A stretch of 64,000 nt of DNA, taken from Neobacillus sp. PS3-40. GTDB lineage: Bacteria > Bacillota > Bacilli > Bacillales > Cytobacillaceae. Shown here piece by piece: positions 1-8,079 of the stretch. The first letter of the stretch is position 1. The number at the start of each line of letters is the position of its first letter. A model generated the notes under the pieces. The model was not told where the DNA came from, ran no database searches, and saw nothing but the letters and a program-made list of their open reading frames with translations. The stretch spans positions 1,674,001 to 1,738,000 of the forward strand of contig NZ_CP133266.1 of the NCBI RefSeq assembly GCF_030915485.1, given 5' to 3'. The position numbers were made by a program, and so were the translations under genes.

Positions 1-716
1 ACGGCAATAATATTTACATATGGTGAATTCTTATCTTCAATTGCAATTGAGTCTTTAATTGGATTTAAACCTGCATCAATAGCGTAGTTAGAGTTAATTA
101 ATACGGCATCGCCTTCACCATTGTTATAAATTTGTGGTAAAAGGGAAGCTTCATATTTAGTATCAAACTTAAGGTTTTTGGAATTTTCAACTACATCATT
201 AAGTGTTGCAGTCGTTTTGTCGATACCTTCTTTTAACTTAATTAAACCTTCTTTTTCAAGCAATGATAATAAACGTCCATGGTCAGCTACAGAGTTGCTC
301 ATAATCAAATGTGCACCTTTAGGAAGGTCCTTTAAATTGTGATATTTTTTAGAATAAACACCAATTGGCTCAATATGGATACCGCCTGCATTTACAAAAT
401 CATATCCATTTTCTTTAATTTGTGATTTTAAATAAGGGATATGTTGGAAATAGTTTGCATCTAATTCCTTTGATTCTAAAGCTTTGTTAGGCAAAACATA
501 ATCTTGGAATTTCTTAATGACTAGGTCGATTCCTTTATCTTTTAAAATTGGCTTTGCTTCTTCCAAAATTTCAGCATGTGGGACATTGGATGCACCAACC
601 ACTAATTTTGTTAACCCGTCTTTTTTGCCTCCATCAGACTTGTCATTAGAACTTCCACAAGCTGCTAATACAAATGCAAGTGATAATGATAAAATAACCC
701 CTAACCATCTTTTCAT
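1..716 (-). CDS. metQ: Methionine ABC transporter substrate-binding lipoprotein MetQ (partial)
   Basis: This is the extracellular lipoprotein of the D/L-methionine importer MetNIQ and captures methionine for the MetI permease. The start is the ATG at 716, behind an AAGGAGA site. The N-terminus shows a basic start, a hydrophobic stretch and a lipobox ending LAAC, with the lipidated cysteine at residue 20. The mature part begins with the NlpA/MetQ-like stretch LVVGASNVPHAEILEEAKP. About 238 residues are visible, whereas the family is usually 270-285, so the C-terminus lies beyond the left edge. It is the last gene of metN-metI-metQ, 14 bases after metI. The order matches B. subtilis metNPQ. The family assignment is secure. 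Confidence 0.95.
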   Translation of the reverse strand, partial: MKRWLGVILSLSLAFVLAACGSSNDKSDGGKKDGLTKLVVGASNVPHAEILEEAKPILKDKGIDLVIKKFQDYVLPNKALESKELDANYFQHIPYLKSQIKENGYDFVNAGGIHIEPIGVYSKKYHNLKDLPKGAHLIMSNSVADHGRLLSLLEKEGLIKLKEGIDKTTATLNDVVENSKNLKFDTKYEASLLPQIYNNGEGDAVLINSNYAIDAGLNPIKDSIAIEDKNSPYVNIIA

Positions 717-730
717 ATTAATCTCTCCTT

Positions 731-1399
731 TTATCTTTTATCTAATTTTGAAGTGATAAAATCACCAATAAACTGAAGAACAAATACAATAATTAAAATA
801 ATAATTGTCGCAATTAACGTTACATCGCCTTGATTTCTTTGAAACCCTTCAAGGTAGGCAAGGTCCCCGAGTCCACCTGCGCCAATAACACCTGCCATCG
901 CTGTATAACCAACAAGGGCAATGGCTGTCACGGTAATTCCCGAAACAAGAGCGGGCATGGATTCTGGAAGCAAAACCTTCCATATAATAGTACCCGTTGT
1001 TGCACCCATCGACTTAGCTGCTTCAATAACTCCTTTGTCTATTTCTCTAAGACCAATCTCAACCATCCGAGCATAAAATGGTGCTGCCCCAATAATAAGT
1101 GCAGGGAGTGCTGCATTTTCACCAATCATTGTGTGGACTAAGAATTTTGTGAATGGTATTAATAAAACAATTAGGATAATAAATGGAATGGACCTAAATA
1201 CATTTACTACAGCACTTATAACAGTATTAATTGGTCTGTTTTCCCACAAATTCCCTTTAGTAGTAAGGAATAATAATAAACCAAGTAAAGTTCCTATAAT
1301 AAAGGTAGAAAGAACAGAAATCCCTGTCATATATAAGGTTTCCTTTGTTGCCTCCCACATAGCGATCCAATCAATATTTTGGAAGTATTGATTATTCAC
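731..1399 (-). CDS. metI: Methionine ABC transporter permease
   Basis: This is the integral membrane subunit (called MetP in B. subtilis) of the methionine importer. The 222 residues are of normal length and give about five membrane segments. The cytoplasmic coupling loop with the EAA motif lies near residues 126-147 (EAAKSMGATTGTIIWKVLLP), and this loop docks on the MetN ATPase. The start overlaps the end of metN by 8 bases, which indicates translational coupling. Expression should follow the SAM riboswitch upstream of metN. Confidence 0.96.
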   Translation of the reverse strand: MNNQYFQNIDWIAMWEATKETLYMTGISVLSTFIIGTLLGLLLFLTTKGNLWENRPINTVISAVVNVFRSIPFIILIVLLIPFTKFLVHTMIGENAALPALIIGAAPFYARMVEIGLREIDKGVIEAAKSMGATTGTIIWKVLLPESMPALVSGITVTAIALVGYTAMAGVIGAGGLGDLAYLEGFQRNQGDVTLIATIIILIIVFVLQFIGDFITSKLDKR

Positions 1400-2417
1400 T
1401 TGTAACCACCTCCACCCCTACCTGCTGCGAACGAAGAAATTCGACTGCCTTATTTCCTTCTTCCGTATCGCCATCAAGATGAATAAAGAGGGTACCATAT
1501 GAACCATTTTGCGTTTGGGAAATCTTCCCCTGTAAAATATTCACCGAAACATTAAAATTACGGATAAGACTTGTAATTACTGGTTGCTCTGCGGCTTCAC
1601 CAATAAAGGTTAACTGGACAATCTGACCTGAATGGTATCGTTCAACTAAATGATCGACTGTTTCTTTTGTTTCTTCCGGCTCAGTTACCTGTTGCACGAA
1701 TCTTTTGGTAATCGGCTGCTGTGGATTTTTAAAGACATCCAATACTGGGCCAAGCTCAACAATTTTCCCATTCTCCATTACTGCAACCCGATGAGAAATT
1801 TTTCGAATAACATGCATTTCATGTGTGATTAACACAATCGTTAATCCTAACCTTTTGTTTATATCAACCAATAAATCCAATATTGAATCAGTTGTTTGTG
1901 GATCTAGGGCTGAAGTAGCTTCATCGCAAAGTAACACTTTCGGGTTATTTGCGAGAGCACGAGCAATACCAACTCGTTGCTTTTGGCCGCCACTCAATTG
2001 CGCGGGATAGGCATTTTCTCTTCCTTCAAGACCAACGAGCTTAATTAATTCATTTACCCTTTTTTGTCTTTCAATTCCTTTAATTCCAGCGATCTCTAAT
2101 GGAAAAGAAATATTTTCACTTACTGTTCGGGACCATAAAAGGTTAAAGTGCTGAAAGATCATACTTATTTGTTGGCGCGCTTTCCTAAGCTCGCTTCCTT
2201 TAATTTTAGAAACAACCCTCCCGGCTACTGTAACAGAACCTTCGGTTGGAAGTTCTAATCCATTGAGCATTCTTATTAGTGTGCTTTTTCCAGCACCACT
2301 ATATCCAATAACTCCGAATATCTCACCTTCTTCTATTTCTAAATTAACATCGTCAACTGCTTTTAATTGACCTTGCTTTGAAGGAAAGATCTTTCGAACA
2401 TTTTGTATAGAAATCAT
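1392..2417 (-). CDS. metN: Methionine ABC transporter ATP-binding protein
   Basis: This is the ATPase of the methionine importer. Walker A (GYSGAGKST) is at residues 38-46, the ABC signature LSGGQKQR starts at residue 141, Walker B (VLLCDE) is at 161-166, and a C-terminal NIL-type methionine-sensing domain covers about 265-340. In the MetN family this domain binds methionine and mediates trans-inhibition. The length of 341 residues is typical. It is the first gene of metN-metI-metQ. Its leader carries a promoter, an S-box riboswitch and terminator, and a full copy of a dispersed three-hairpin repeat lying between terminator and start codon. Confidence 0.97.
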   Translation of the reverse strand: MISIQNVRKIFPSKQGQLKAVDDVNLEIEEGEIFGVIGYSGAGKSTLIRMLNGLELPTEGSVTVAGRVVSKIKGSELRKARQQISMIFQHFNLLWSRTVSENISFPLEIAGIKGIERQKRVNELIKLVGLEGRENAYPAQLSGGQKQRVGIARALANNPKVLLCDEATSALDPQTTDSILDLLVDINKRLGLTIVLITHEMHVIRKISHRVAVMENGKIVELGPVLDVFKNPQQPITKRFVQQVTEPEETKETVDHLVERYHSGQIVQLTFIGEAAEQPVITSLIRNFNVSVNILQGKISQTQNGSYGTLFIHLDGDTEEGNKAVEFLRSQQVGVEVVTSE

Positions 2418-2530
2418 TAAATCACCTGCTTTTTATCCAATTTTCCCGAAATCACATGGTTATTTGTGGAATTTCGATTACGATAGTACTTTTAAATATA
2501 GGGTTTGACTCTTTTTGTAAAATCATTCCT

Positions 2531-2636
2531 TTAGCTAAAGAAAACTCGTCGATTGGCGAGCCCCTAAGGGCGATGATTAGACGTATTTGCACTTATGCGC
2601 TAGCAGAATTTATGGATATAAATTCTGATTAGCTAA
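2531..2636 (+). repeat. Dispersed three-hairpin repeat, family R, copy 1
   Basis: The element runs from TAAAGAAAACTCG to GATTAGCTAA and has closely similar copies at 21515-21615 and 61328-61431. Three inverted repeats lie in a row: CTCGTCgattGGCGAG, a degenerate middle hairpin around AAGGGC, and a 3' hairpin AGAATTTAT-ggat-ATAAATTCT closed by TAGC/GCTA. This copy lies in the metN leader, antisense to the gene, between the riboswitch terminator and the metN start. No reading frame is seen in it. Confidence 0.75.
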
Positions 2637-2672
2637 ATAAAAATGCCTTTCTGCACGGGGGCAGAAAGGCAT
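2634..2672 (-). terminator. S-box expression-platform terminator for metNIQ
   Basis: A perfect 12-bp stem (ATGCCTTTCTGC paired with GCAGAAAGGCAT, loop of 6) is followed on the minus strand by a T-rich tract. It lies just downstream of the SAM aptamer, so it should form when SAM is bound. Confidence 0.85.
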
Positions 2673-2685
2673 AATCATACAAACC

Positions 2686-2802
2686 TTTCTCCCATCTCCC
2701 AAAGCATACGCTTTGTGTGAATTGGCACCATTTCAATAAATAAATATTGACGGTTGCCGGGTTTCATCGGGCACATCCCTCCACCACTCTTGATAAGAGC
2801 TA
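2686..2802 (-). promoter_or_regulatory. SAM-I (S-box) riboswitch aptamer upstream of metN
   Basis: On the minus strand the sequence contains the S-box hallmarks CTTATCAAGAGTGGTGGAGG, GGGATGTGCCCGATGAAACC and CGGCAACC, then GGTGCCAATTC. P1 can close between TCTTATC and GATGGGA using GU pairs. The known role of the family is to promote termination when SAM is plentiful, so metNIQ is expected to be off in methionine-replete cells. Confidence 0.93.
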
Positions 2803-2864
2803 TCGCAAATCCTATATTCAATTAACGCTTTAAATGATTCAATTATTTATAAATTACAAAAGTT

Positions 2865-2893
2865 ATCGTATCATGGATAAAAAAAGGTGTCAA
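2865..2893 (-). promoter_or_regulatory. Sigma-A promoter of the metN leader
   Basis: On the minus strand TTGACA and TACGAT are spaced by exactly 17 bases. The predicted start near 2858 gives an RNA that enters the S-box aptamer about 55 bases later. Confidence 0.75.
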
Positions 2894-2926
2894 CGATATT
2901 TTCCTAAATATTTTTTATGGTAATAA

Positions 2927-4243
2927 TTATAATTTGGCCACTAAAGATGTTAAGCCTGTTGCTATTTCAATAGCTGATTCCAAATCCTCAATTAAATCAT
3001 CTGCATTCTCGATACCGATAGACAGTCGAATTAAATCCTCAGTTACACCTGAAGCTTTTAGACCTTCAGCATCTAATTGTTGGTGGGTTGTACTCGCCGG
3101 GTGGATAATTAAACTTTTTGCATCGCCAACATTGGCAACATGTGCCCATAGAGAAATGGAATCAATTAATTTAGCTCCTGCATCTCTTCCCCCTTTTATA
3201 CCAAAAACAACAATTGATCCTGCCCCTTTTGGAAGGTATTTCTCAGCTAATTGTGAATCAGGATGTGTTGAGTGACCAGGATACGAAACCCATTCAACTG
3301 CAGGGTGATTTAAAAGATACTCAACAACCTTTACTGTATTTGCAACATGCTCCTTCATCCTGACATGTAAGGTTTCAAGCCCAACTACAAACTGAAATGC
3401 ATTTTGCGGGCTTAATGCAGGACCAAGATCACGCAATAGTTGGACACGTGCTTTCACAATATATGCTGCTGCACCAATAGCATCCGCGTAAACGATATCA
3501 TGATAGCTTGGATCTGTCTCTGTTAAACCAGGAAATTTAGGTGAATTCCAATCGAAATTTCCTCCATCAACAATGATTCCGCCCATTGAAGTCCCATTTC
3601 CTAAAAGCCATTTAGTTGCGGAATGAATAACAATATCTGCCCCATGCTCAATTGGTCTGCATAAATAAGGGGTCGCAAATGTATTATCAATAATTAACGG
3701 AATCCCTGCTTCATGAGCAATATCAGCAACTTTTTCAATATCCAAAACTCGTAGACTTGGATTTCCAATTGTTTCTGCAAAGACTGCTTTTGTTTTTTCA
3801 GTAATCGCCTCGCGGATATTTTCAGGATCCTCAGGATTCACGAGTTTTACATTTATCCCATACTTCGGGAGTGTAACAGCAAATAAATTATACGTTCCAC
3901 CATAAAGATTCGAACCAGCAACAATTTCATCTCCAGCTTGAGCGATGTTTAATATGGCTAAAGTTATAGCAGCCATACCACTCGCAACAGCAAGTGCTCC
4001 AACTCCACCTTCAAGCAATGCGACTCTTTCTTCAAAAACAGTCACTGTCGGGTTATGAATTCGTGTATAAATATAGCCAGGCTCCTTTAATCCAAACAGA
4101 TTTGCAGCATGTTCTGTATTTTTAAATTGGTACGCATTGTTTTGATATATCGGGACAGCCCGGGCACCTGTAACAGGATCTGGCGACAATCCACCATGTA
4201 CACCGATTGTTTCAAAACGATATTTTTTTTGCTCGACTCCCAT
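2927..4243 (-). CDS. metY: O-acetylhomoserine sulfhydrylase (aminocarboxypropyltransferase)
   Basis: This PLP enzyme makes homocysteine from O-acetylhomoserine and sulfide in methionine synthesis. An ATG seven codons upstream (4264) is open, but the GGAGGAGA site lies inside that extension and is ideally placed for the ATG at 4243, giving 438 residues, the usual length. The Cys/Met-metabolism fold is clear: YGGTYNLF in the cofactor region, [14 protein letters not shown], and the Schiff-base lysine about residue 211 in the SATKW motif. The strong sequence type ([25 protein letters not shown]) is that of OAH/OAS sulfhydrylases rather than cystathionine gamma-synthase. It is a single gene controlled by its own S-box, next to metNIQ, so import and synthesis share one signal. 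Confidence 0.95.
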   Translation of the reverse strand: MGVEQKKYRFETIGVHGGLSPDPVTGARAVPIYQNNAYQFKNTEHAANLFGLKEPGYIYTRIHNPTVTVFEERVALLEGGVGALAVASGMAAITLAILNIAQAGDEIVAGSNLYGGTYNLFAVTLPKYGINVKLVNPEDPENIREAITEKTKAVFAETIGNPSLRVLDIEKVADIAHEAGIPLIIDNTFATPYLCRPIEHGADIVIHSATKWLLGNGTSMGGIIVDGGNFDWNSPKFPGLTETDPSYHDIVYADAIGAAAYIVKARVQLLRDLGPALSPQNAFQFVVGLETLHVRMKEHVANTVKVVEYLLNHPAVEWVSYPGHSTHPDSQLAEKYLPKGAGSIVVFGIKGGRDAGAKLIDSISLWAHVANVGDAKSLIIHPASTTHQQLDAEGLKASGVTEDLIRLSIGIENADDLIEDLESAIEIATGLTSLVAKL

Positions 4244-4274
4244 TTTCTCTCCTCCACTAGACATTCCATAAAGT

Positions 4275-4307
4275 ATAAAACCCCCACTTCATTAAGAAGA
4301 GGGGGTT
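4275..4307 (-). terminator. S-box expression-platform terminator for the sulfhydrylase gene
   Basis: On the minus strand the stem (CCCCCTCTTC paired with GAAGTGGGGG, one mismatch) is followed by TTTT. It overlaps the 3' side of aptamer helix P1, as expected of mutually exclusive folding. Confidence 0.8.
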
Positions 4308-4413
4308 CTCTTCTTATCTTCCAGAGCAAAAAAGCTCTGCTGGAATTAGCACCGTGTTTTAAACCGGTTGCTGGGCATCGTAGGGCCAGTCCCTCCGCCT
4401 CTCTTGATAAGAG
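4308..4413 (-). promoter_or_regulatory. SAM-I (S-box) riboswitch aptamer upstream of the sulfhydrylase gene
   Basis: The minus strand has the consensus CTCTTATCAAGAGAGGCGG, AGGGACTGGCCC, CCAGCAACCGG and GGTGCTAATTCCAGCAGA, with P1 closed by ATAAGAAGAG. This copy is closer to consensus than the one of metN. Confidence 0.96.
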
Positions 4414-4454
4414 TCACTATTGAATTGTCATTATTAATTGAATATTTAAACAAC

Positions 4455-4483
4455 ATATTAAACCAAAGTTTGATTTGAGTCAA
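4455..4483 (-). promoter_or_regulatory. Sigma-A promoter of the sulfhydrylase leader
   Basis: On the minus strand TTGACT and TAATAT are spaced by 17 bases. The promoter overlaps the last codons of yusD, and RNA starting near 4448 would include the complete S-box. Confidence 0.7.
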
Positions 4484-4850
4484 TATATTTTTTAAAACTA
4501 TTTTCATCATTTCTCTTTTCAGCTTTCGTCAAATAGAAAATGGATTCCAGTAATAAAATCGTTCGAAAAGGGGCATAGATCTTTAGCAATCCCCTATTCA
4601 GAAGAATTCTCAGCTTTTCATTTCCTTTTAGCAATGTTTTAATAGTCTCAATCTCTCCTGATATTTTGCATGTATTTATTTCTTCGTCTTCATCTTCGAT
4701 CATAAGCAACTCACCATTTGTAATCGCAAGTAACAAGCTCATATTTCCTGACACAAGTCTTACCGAAAGGAAATCAATAGTATTAATTAATTGTAAAACA
4801 TGGTTTCGTTCCTTTATTGTCATAATAAAGTTTTGTACGGATTCCATCAT
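4458..4850 (-). CDS. yusD: YusD-like small protein, possible SCP2-type fold
   Basis: About 130 residues with no signal or membrane segment. The middle and C-terminal half (ITNGELLMIEDEDEEINTCK followed by a helix, then KLRILLNRGLLKI and LLLESIFYL) resembles small SCP2 sterol-carrier-like domains. I base this on pattern only. A GTG at 4859 is also open, but its GGAG is too close, and the ATG at 4850 sits 8 bases after GGAG and is preferred. The position next to metNIQ is that of B. subtilis yusD. The function is not known. Confidence 0.6.
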   Translation of the reverse strand: MMESVQNFIMTIKERNHVLQLINTIDFLSVRLVSGNMSLLLAITNGELLMIEDEDEEINTCKISGEIETIKTLLKGNEKLRILLNRGLLKIYAPFRTILLLESIFYLTKAEKRNDENSFKKYIDSNQTLV

Positions 4851-4991
4851 TTTTACCACTCCGGTTTTTTTGCCTATATCAACATATTCCTTTACTGAAC
4901 AAAAAAATCCTTTAAGTTTTATTCGACAAATTCTTTTACTTCATACAAACAATTACATTTTTTTCTACATTTCCCGAGAAATATGTCATAT

Positions 4992-6257
4992 TTAGACTGT
5001 TTTAGCTGGAGCAGTTTTATTTTTAGAAATAGAGATGCCCTTAAATACAATATAAAAATAAAGGGACCCTATTAAATACAATGATGCAGTTATCGAAAAA
5101 ACATAAGAATAGCCCCAATATGAGCCATATTTAACAACGATTCCTGTTGAGACTGGACCCATAAACGCCCATCCTAGGTTAAAAATCATTTGGTTTATTG
5201 AATTCGCAAGCCCTTTCATAGAATCATTTACTTTTGACATCATGAGTGACATTTGAATAGGGTTTCCTGCATTCATCAATGCTTGCCGAAAAAGAAAGCC
5301 TATTATTGCTAGCCATAAATGTTCTGTGTAGGCAGTCAACAGAAGAAAAGGCAATGAAAAAAGTTGAAGTGTAACAACTGCCTTCACTTCCCCAACCCTT
5401 TTTACAATGAGCGGACCAATGAACATGGCTACAGCAGTCGCTGCTTGGCCTAGAGAAATAATGATCCCAATAGAAGAGGTAGAAGCTTTGAAACGGTCAG
5501 CAAAATAAAGGTTCAAGTATGGAATAACAAGACCTGATCCAAAGCCAATTAAAAGGTTTGCAACCGCAAATAATATGATGATTTTAATTCCTTCACTTTT
5601 CCAATTCCACTTTGGACCTATGGTGGTTTTTCTGCGTTCTGGAAGTTTTCTTTGATGCTCTTTAAACTTAGTGACAGGGATAGCACCAATTAAAAATATA
5701 AAGGTTCCAATGATCAAAGTCAGACGAATACTATTCAAGTCACTTACAAATAACGAAAATAGATCAGTTAGGATACCCCCCAATAAATTCCCCACTACAT
5801 TTGCAGCGGTCATCATAGCAAAATGTATGCTAAATAAATTGACACGCTGTTCGGAGGTTGAATTTTCAGCAAGCCAGGGTATACTTGATACTTGAAAAAA
5901 CGCCATCGCTAATCCACCAATAAAGGAGAGGGCAATTAATTGATCTTGTTGGTCAATAATGCTTCTCGCAAATAGGGTTATTCCCGAAAAAATAATTCCT
6001 AAAAATATAACCTTTTTTCTCCCAAATCGATCACTCGCCAAGCCCGCTGGTATCAAAATTATAGCTGTTGCTAATGATCCCATTGCAATAACCCTGCCAT
6101 TTACTGCTTCGGTGAACCCAAGATTTCTAATATAAAAATTATAAATGACCATGAAAATTCCCATTCCGATTTGGGTGAAAATATTCATCATAAAACTTAA
6201 CTTAATATTACGATTAAATGTCCGAAATTGAGCTTTCCAGTCATGGTAAAATGCCAT
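4992..6257 (-). CDS. MFS family transporter
   Basis: The protein has 421 residues and about 12 hydrophobic segments arranged as two sets of six, with a charged central loop near residues 195-222 (KFKEHQRKLPERRKTTIGPK). The loop 2-3 signature of the major facilitator superfamily is visible as GLASDRFGRKKVIF near residues 72-86. The start follows AAGGAGCG at good spacing. The substrate cannot be told from sequence, and an efflux or sugar-type carrier are both possible. It appears to be a single gene, convergent with nothing and followed by yusD on the same strand. Confidence 0.85.
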   Translation of the reverse strand: MAFYHDWKAQFRTFNRNIKLSFMMNIFTQIGMGIFMVIYNFYIRNLGFTEAVNGRVIAMGSLATAIILIPAGLASDRFGRKKVIFLGIIFSGITLFARSIIDQQDQLIALSFIGGLAMAFFQVSSIPWLAENSTSEQRVNLFSIHFAMMTAANVVGNLLGGILTDLFSLFVSDLNSIRLTLIIGTFIFLIGAIPVTKFKEHQRKLPERRKTTIGPKWNWKSEGIKIIILFAVANLLIGFGSGLVIPYLNLYFADRFKASTSSIGIIISLGQAATAVAMFIGPLIVKRVGEVKAVVTLQLFSLPFLLLTAYTEHLWLAIIGFLFRQALMNAGNPIQMSLMMSKVNDSMKGLANSINQMIFNLGWAFMGPVSTGIVVKYGSYWGYSYVFSITASLYLIGSLYFYIVFKGISISKNKTAPAKTV

Positions 6258-6366
6258 TAGTTTCGCTCCTTAAAATACTTCGCATCCCTAAATATCATAA
6301 TACATCTCGGAATTTTTTGTAAATAGAGAAATTTTGAACTTTTTTATATAAGTAAATTTAGTGAAT

Positions 6367-6395
6367 TTGACATACCTTCCAAAATTAAGTATGAA
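6367..6395 (+). promoter_or_regulatory. Near-consensus sigma-A promoter of a possible small RNA
   Basis: TTGACA and TATGAA are separated by exactly 17 bases on the plus strand, in a gene-free stretch upstream of the MFS gene and divergent from it. The only downstream structure is the terminator at 6425-6477. Confidence 0.5.
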
Positions 6396-6401
6396 AGGAG
6401 A

Positions 6402-6478
6402 CATAACGTCTATTCCACGCACAAAAGGAGCTCCAGAAAGCCAATGAAAACTGACTTTTTGGAGCTCCTTTCTTTTTT
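6402..6478 (+). ncRNA. Candidate small RNA of about 75 nt
   Basis: The span is bounded by the promoter at 6367-6395 and a strong intrinsic terminator, with no gene to explain either. The 5' part is about 22 bases of single-stranded character, and the rest is the terminator hairpin AAAGGAGCTCC/GGAGCTCCTTT. A short frame (ATT codon after AAAGGAG, ending TGA at 6446) is open, but its start is not standard. The RNA is inferred, not shown. Confidence 0.35.
6425..6477 (+). terminator. Strong intrinsic terminator with no adjacent gene
   Basis: The stem AAAGGAGCTCC paired with GGAGCTCCTTT encloses about 25 bases and is followed by CTTTTTTT on the plus strand. Confidence 0.8.
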
Positions 6479-6498
6479 TAGTCTCTGATAATTGGGTG

Positions 6499-6630
6499 TG
6501 TTGATTTCCACTTCAGGCGCTTCGCTTTCCGCGGGCGTTGCGGGGAGCCTCCTCGTCGCTTACGCTCCTGCGGGGTCTCCCCTGCCCCGTACTCCCGCAG
6601 GAGTCTGCGCGCCTTCCGTTCCAATCAACA
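6499..6630. repeat. GC-rich palindromic repeat, family P, copy 1
   Basis: This element of about 130 bp is an imperfect palindrome that begins TGTTGATTTCC and ends CCAATCAACA. Its core holds GCCTCCTCGTCGC and CTCCTGCGGGGTCTCCC. Its high GC stands out against the AT-rich surroundings. The other copies are at 8080-8204, 29512-29640 and 31911-32038. No gene function is seen. Confidence 0.85.
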
Positions 6631-6731
6631 CAGTGTAATAATCAATCATGCACTTTAACATAGCCTTTTAATAAATGCATATAATAATCGTCCGTAATCG
6701 ATATAAGAAAAAGCCAACAAAATTATTAACT

Positions 6732-6829
6732 GGTTCCGTTTCCTATCACAAAACGTGAATTTACAATAAAAAATGTACGGTAAAATGTATATTAATTTGC
6801 ACTGCTTTTGCGGTGCATTTTGTTTATAA
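6732..6829 (+). repeat. Inverted paralogous segment A, with an 18-codon open frame
   Basis: GTTCCGTTTCCTATCACAAA here recurs exactly on the opposite strand at 7865-7884, and the similarity goes on for about 80 bases. Here the frame is ATG at 6773 to TAA at 6829 and reads MYGKMYINLHCFCGAFCL; its partner reads MSVKLYMNLHSF and continues much further. No ribosome binding site is visible, so this looks like a decayed duplicate of the partner's 5' region. Confidence 0.5.
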
Positions 6830-6935
6830 AAAATAGCCAAGCCTTATACGAACTAAGCTATACACCTTATTTATTTTGCAGGGGATTGAACTAAAGCTAT
6901 CCGTTAATGAAAAACAAAGCCATTACTTAATTGCC

Positions 6936-7499
6936 TTATCTCAAAATATGCGACAAGCCGTTGTCATTCACGTATTGAAATCCCACGATTTTCCCTTCTT
7001 CCTTTTCCTTTGTAGAAAAGACGACTTCACCTTCTACACTTGCAGTTTTTTCTTCTTCTCCATTTTTCTGATATCCGACCTTTGCTATGAAGGTATAACG
7101 ATATGAAATTTTCTCTTGCTCCATCGTGATATTCTTAAGACTTAACTTATATCCATTAAAGTAGGCAAGAGTTTGGTATGAAGTACCACCATATGCTGCA
7201 ATGAAGGTCTCAATCCTAGAAAAATCTGCAAAGTAACGTCCGTATACTTCAGCTAAATATTTATCTGCCTCTTGGTTCTCTGCTTTCTTATTCACAACAG
7301 ACCTATATTTAGGATTCCATAATAGATCCACTAACTTCTCATCCGGACCAGTAAACTCTTGCTCAAGAACTTTTTTAATTGCTGTTCTATGCTGGTCTTC
7401 CGCTACTGTTTGAGAACAAGAAGCTATTAAAAATCCTAACATTATCATCATTAAACTTAAAAAAATAATGGATTTTGTTTTGTTATTATTTTTTGACAT
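6936..7499 (-). CDS. Small secreted lipoprotein, unknown function
   Basis: The ATG at 7499 follows AAGGGGG at 9 bases and gives 187 residues; an upstream ATG at 7541 has no such site. The N-terminus is a lipoprotein signal: basic start, hydrophobic helix and the lipobox IASC near residue 28. The rest is a soluble extracellular domain with alternating strands (SYRYTFIAKVGYQK, TASVEGEVVFST), which could be an NTF2-like or cystatin-like fold; this is a guess. It lies alone between inverted paralogous segments. No function is assigned. Confidence 0.7.
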   Translation of the reverse strand: MSKNNNKTKSIIFLSLMMIMLGFLIASCSQTVAEDQHRTAIKKVLEQEFTGPDEKLVDLLWNPKYRSVVNKKAENQEADKYLAEVYGRYFADFSRIETFIAAYGGTSYQTLAYFNGYKLSLKNITMEQEKISYRYTFIAKVGYQKNGEEEKTASVEGEVVFSTKEKEEGKIVGFQYVNDNGLSHILR

Positions 7500-7573
7500 T
7501 ACAACATACCCCCTTTTAATGGTAATACGTTTGTAATACATTTTATGTTTCAGATTATTAAGTTTTCCTTCAA

Positions 7574-7843
7574 CTAACCGTAGCTTAAGGACATTTTTTC
7601 ATATTTTTTATTTATCTTAACATAAGTATCCATTAATATTTCATGTTCAACATCCAGTCTAATCAATTTTTGTAAGTCTATTTGTATATCAAAATGCTGG
7701 TGAAATTGTAGGGGTACAACAGCTAGTGCACCCTTACAAATTGGTGTACATTTTCCCATACAAATTTTAGAGTGAATTTCCGTGCAAACCGCTATACGCC
7801 AATAAAGAAATGAGTGCAAATTCATATACAATTTGACACTCAT
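7574..7843 (-). CDS. Hypothetical protein, doubtful start
   Basis: I do not recognise this frame. From the ATG at 7843 it gives 89 residues; an ATG at 7855 is equally open and neither has a clear ribosome binding site. The C-terminal part (LIRLDVEHEILMDTYVKINKKYEKM) has the composition of a real soluble protein, and a cluster with MGKCTPICKGA carries two cysteines. Its 5' end is homologous to the truncated segment at 6773 on the other strand. It may be a real small gene or the remains of one. Confidence 0.35.
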   Translation of the reverse strand: MSVKLYMNLHSFLYWRIAVCTEIHSKICMGKCTPICKGALAVVPLQFHQHFDIQIDLQKLIRLDVEHEILMDTYVKINKKYEKMSLSYG

Positions 7844-7864
7844 TTTAATTAACATTTTTAATGT

Positions 7865-7885
7865 TTGTGATAGGAAACGGAACCC
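7865..7885 (-). repeat. Inverted paralogous segment B, conserved upstream box
   Basis: On the minus strand this is an exact copy of the box at 6732-6752 and lies about 20 bases upstream of the frame at 7574-7843. The conservation of upstream box plus first codons in both copies suggests duplication of a promoter and gene start. Confidence 0.5.
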
Positions 7886-7930
7886 GTTACAAAATTATGC
7901 TGATTTCATTAATAATTTACTATAATTACA

Positions 7931-7972
7931 AACAAAGTGAGAACTCCTTATTTTTGGAGTTCTCACTTTGTT
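7931..7972. terminator. Perfect bidirectional hairpin terminator
   Basis: A 17-bp perfect stem (AACAAAGTGAGAACTCC with its complement, loop of 8) ends in short T-runs on both strands. On the minus strand it could end the yusF transcript after reading through palindromic repeat copy 2. Confidence 0.75.
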
Positions 7973-8079
7973 TAATAAAACTTATATCCATAATCCTTAA
8001 GCATGGTTTTTGTATTATCAATGTTTGTCTGTACAATCTTATCAAGATAAAAAGGATGTTTTCAGATTTTTCTACTTGA

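Noticed and set aside
4087-4329. 80-codon frame covering the start of the sulfhydrylase gene and its riboswitch terminator
   Set aside because: It is a shifted-frame shadow of the sulfhydrylase gene and runs through its leader.
6655-6840. 61-codon minus-strand frame MAIFYKQNAPQ...
   Set aside because: It is antisense to the duplicated segment at 6732-6829, without a ribosome site.
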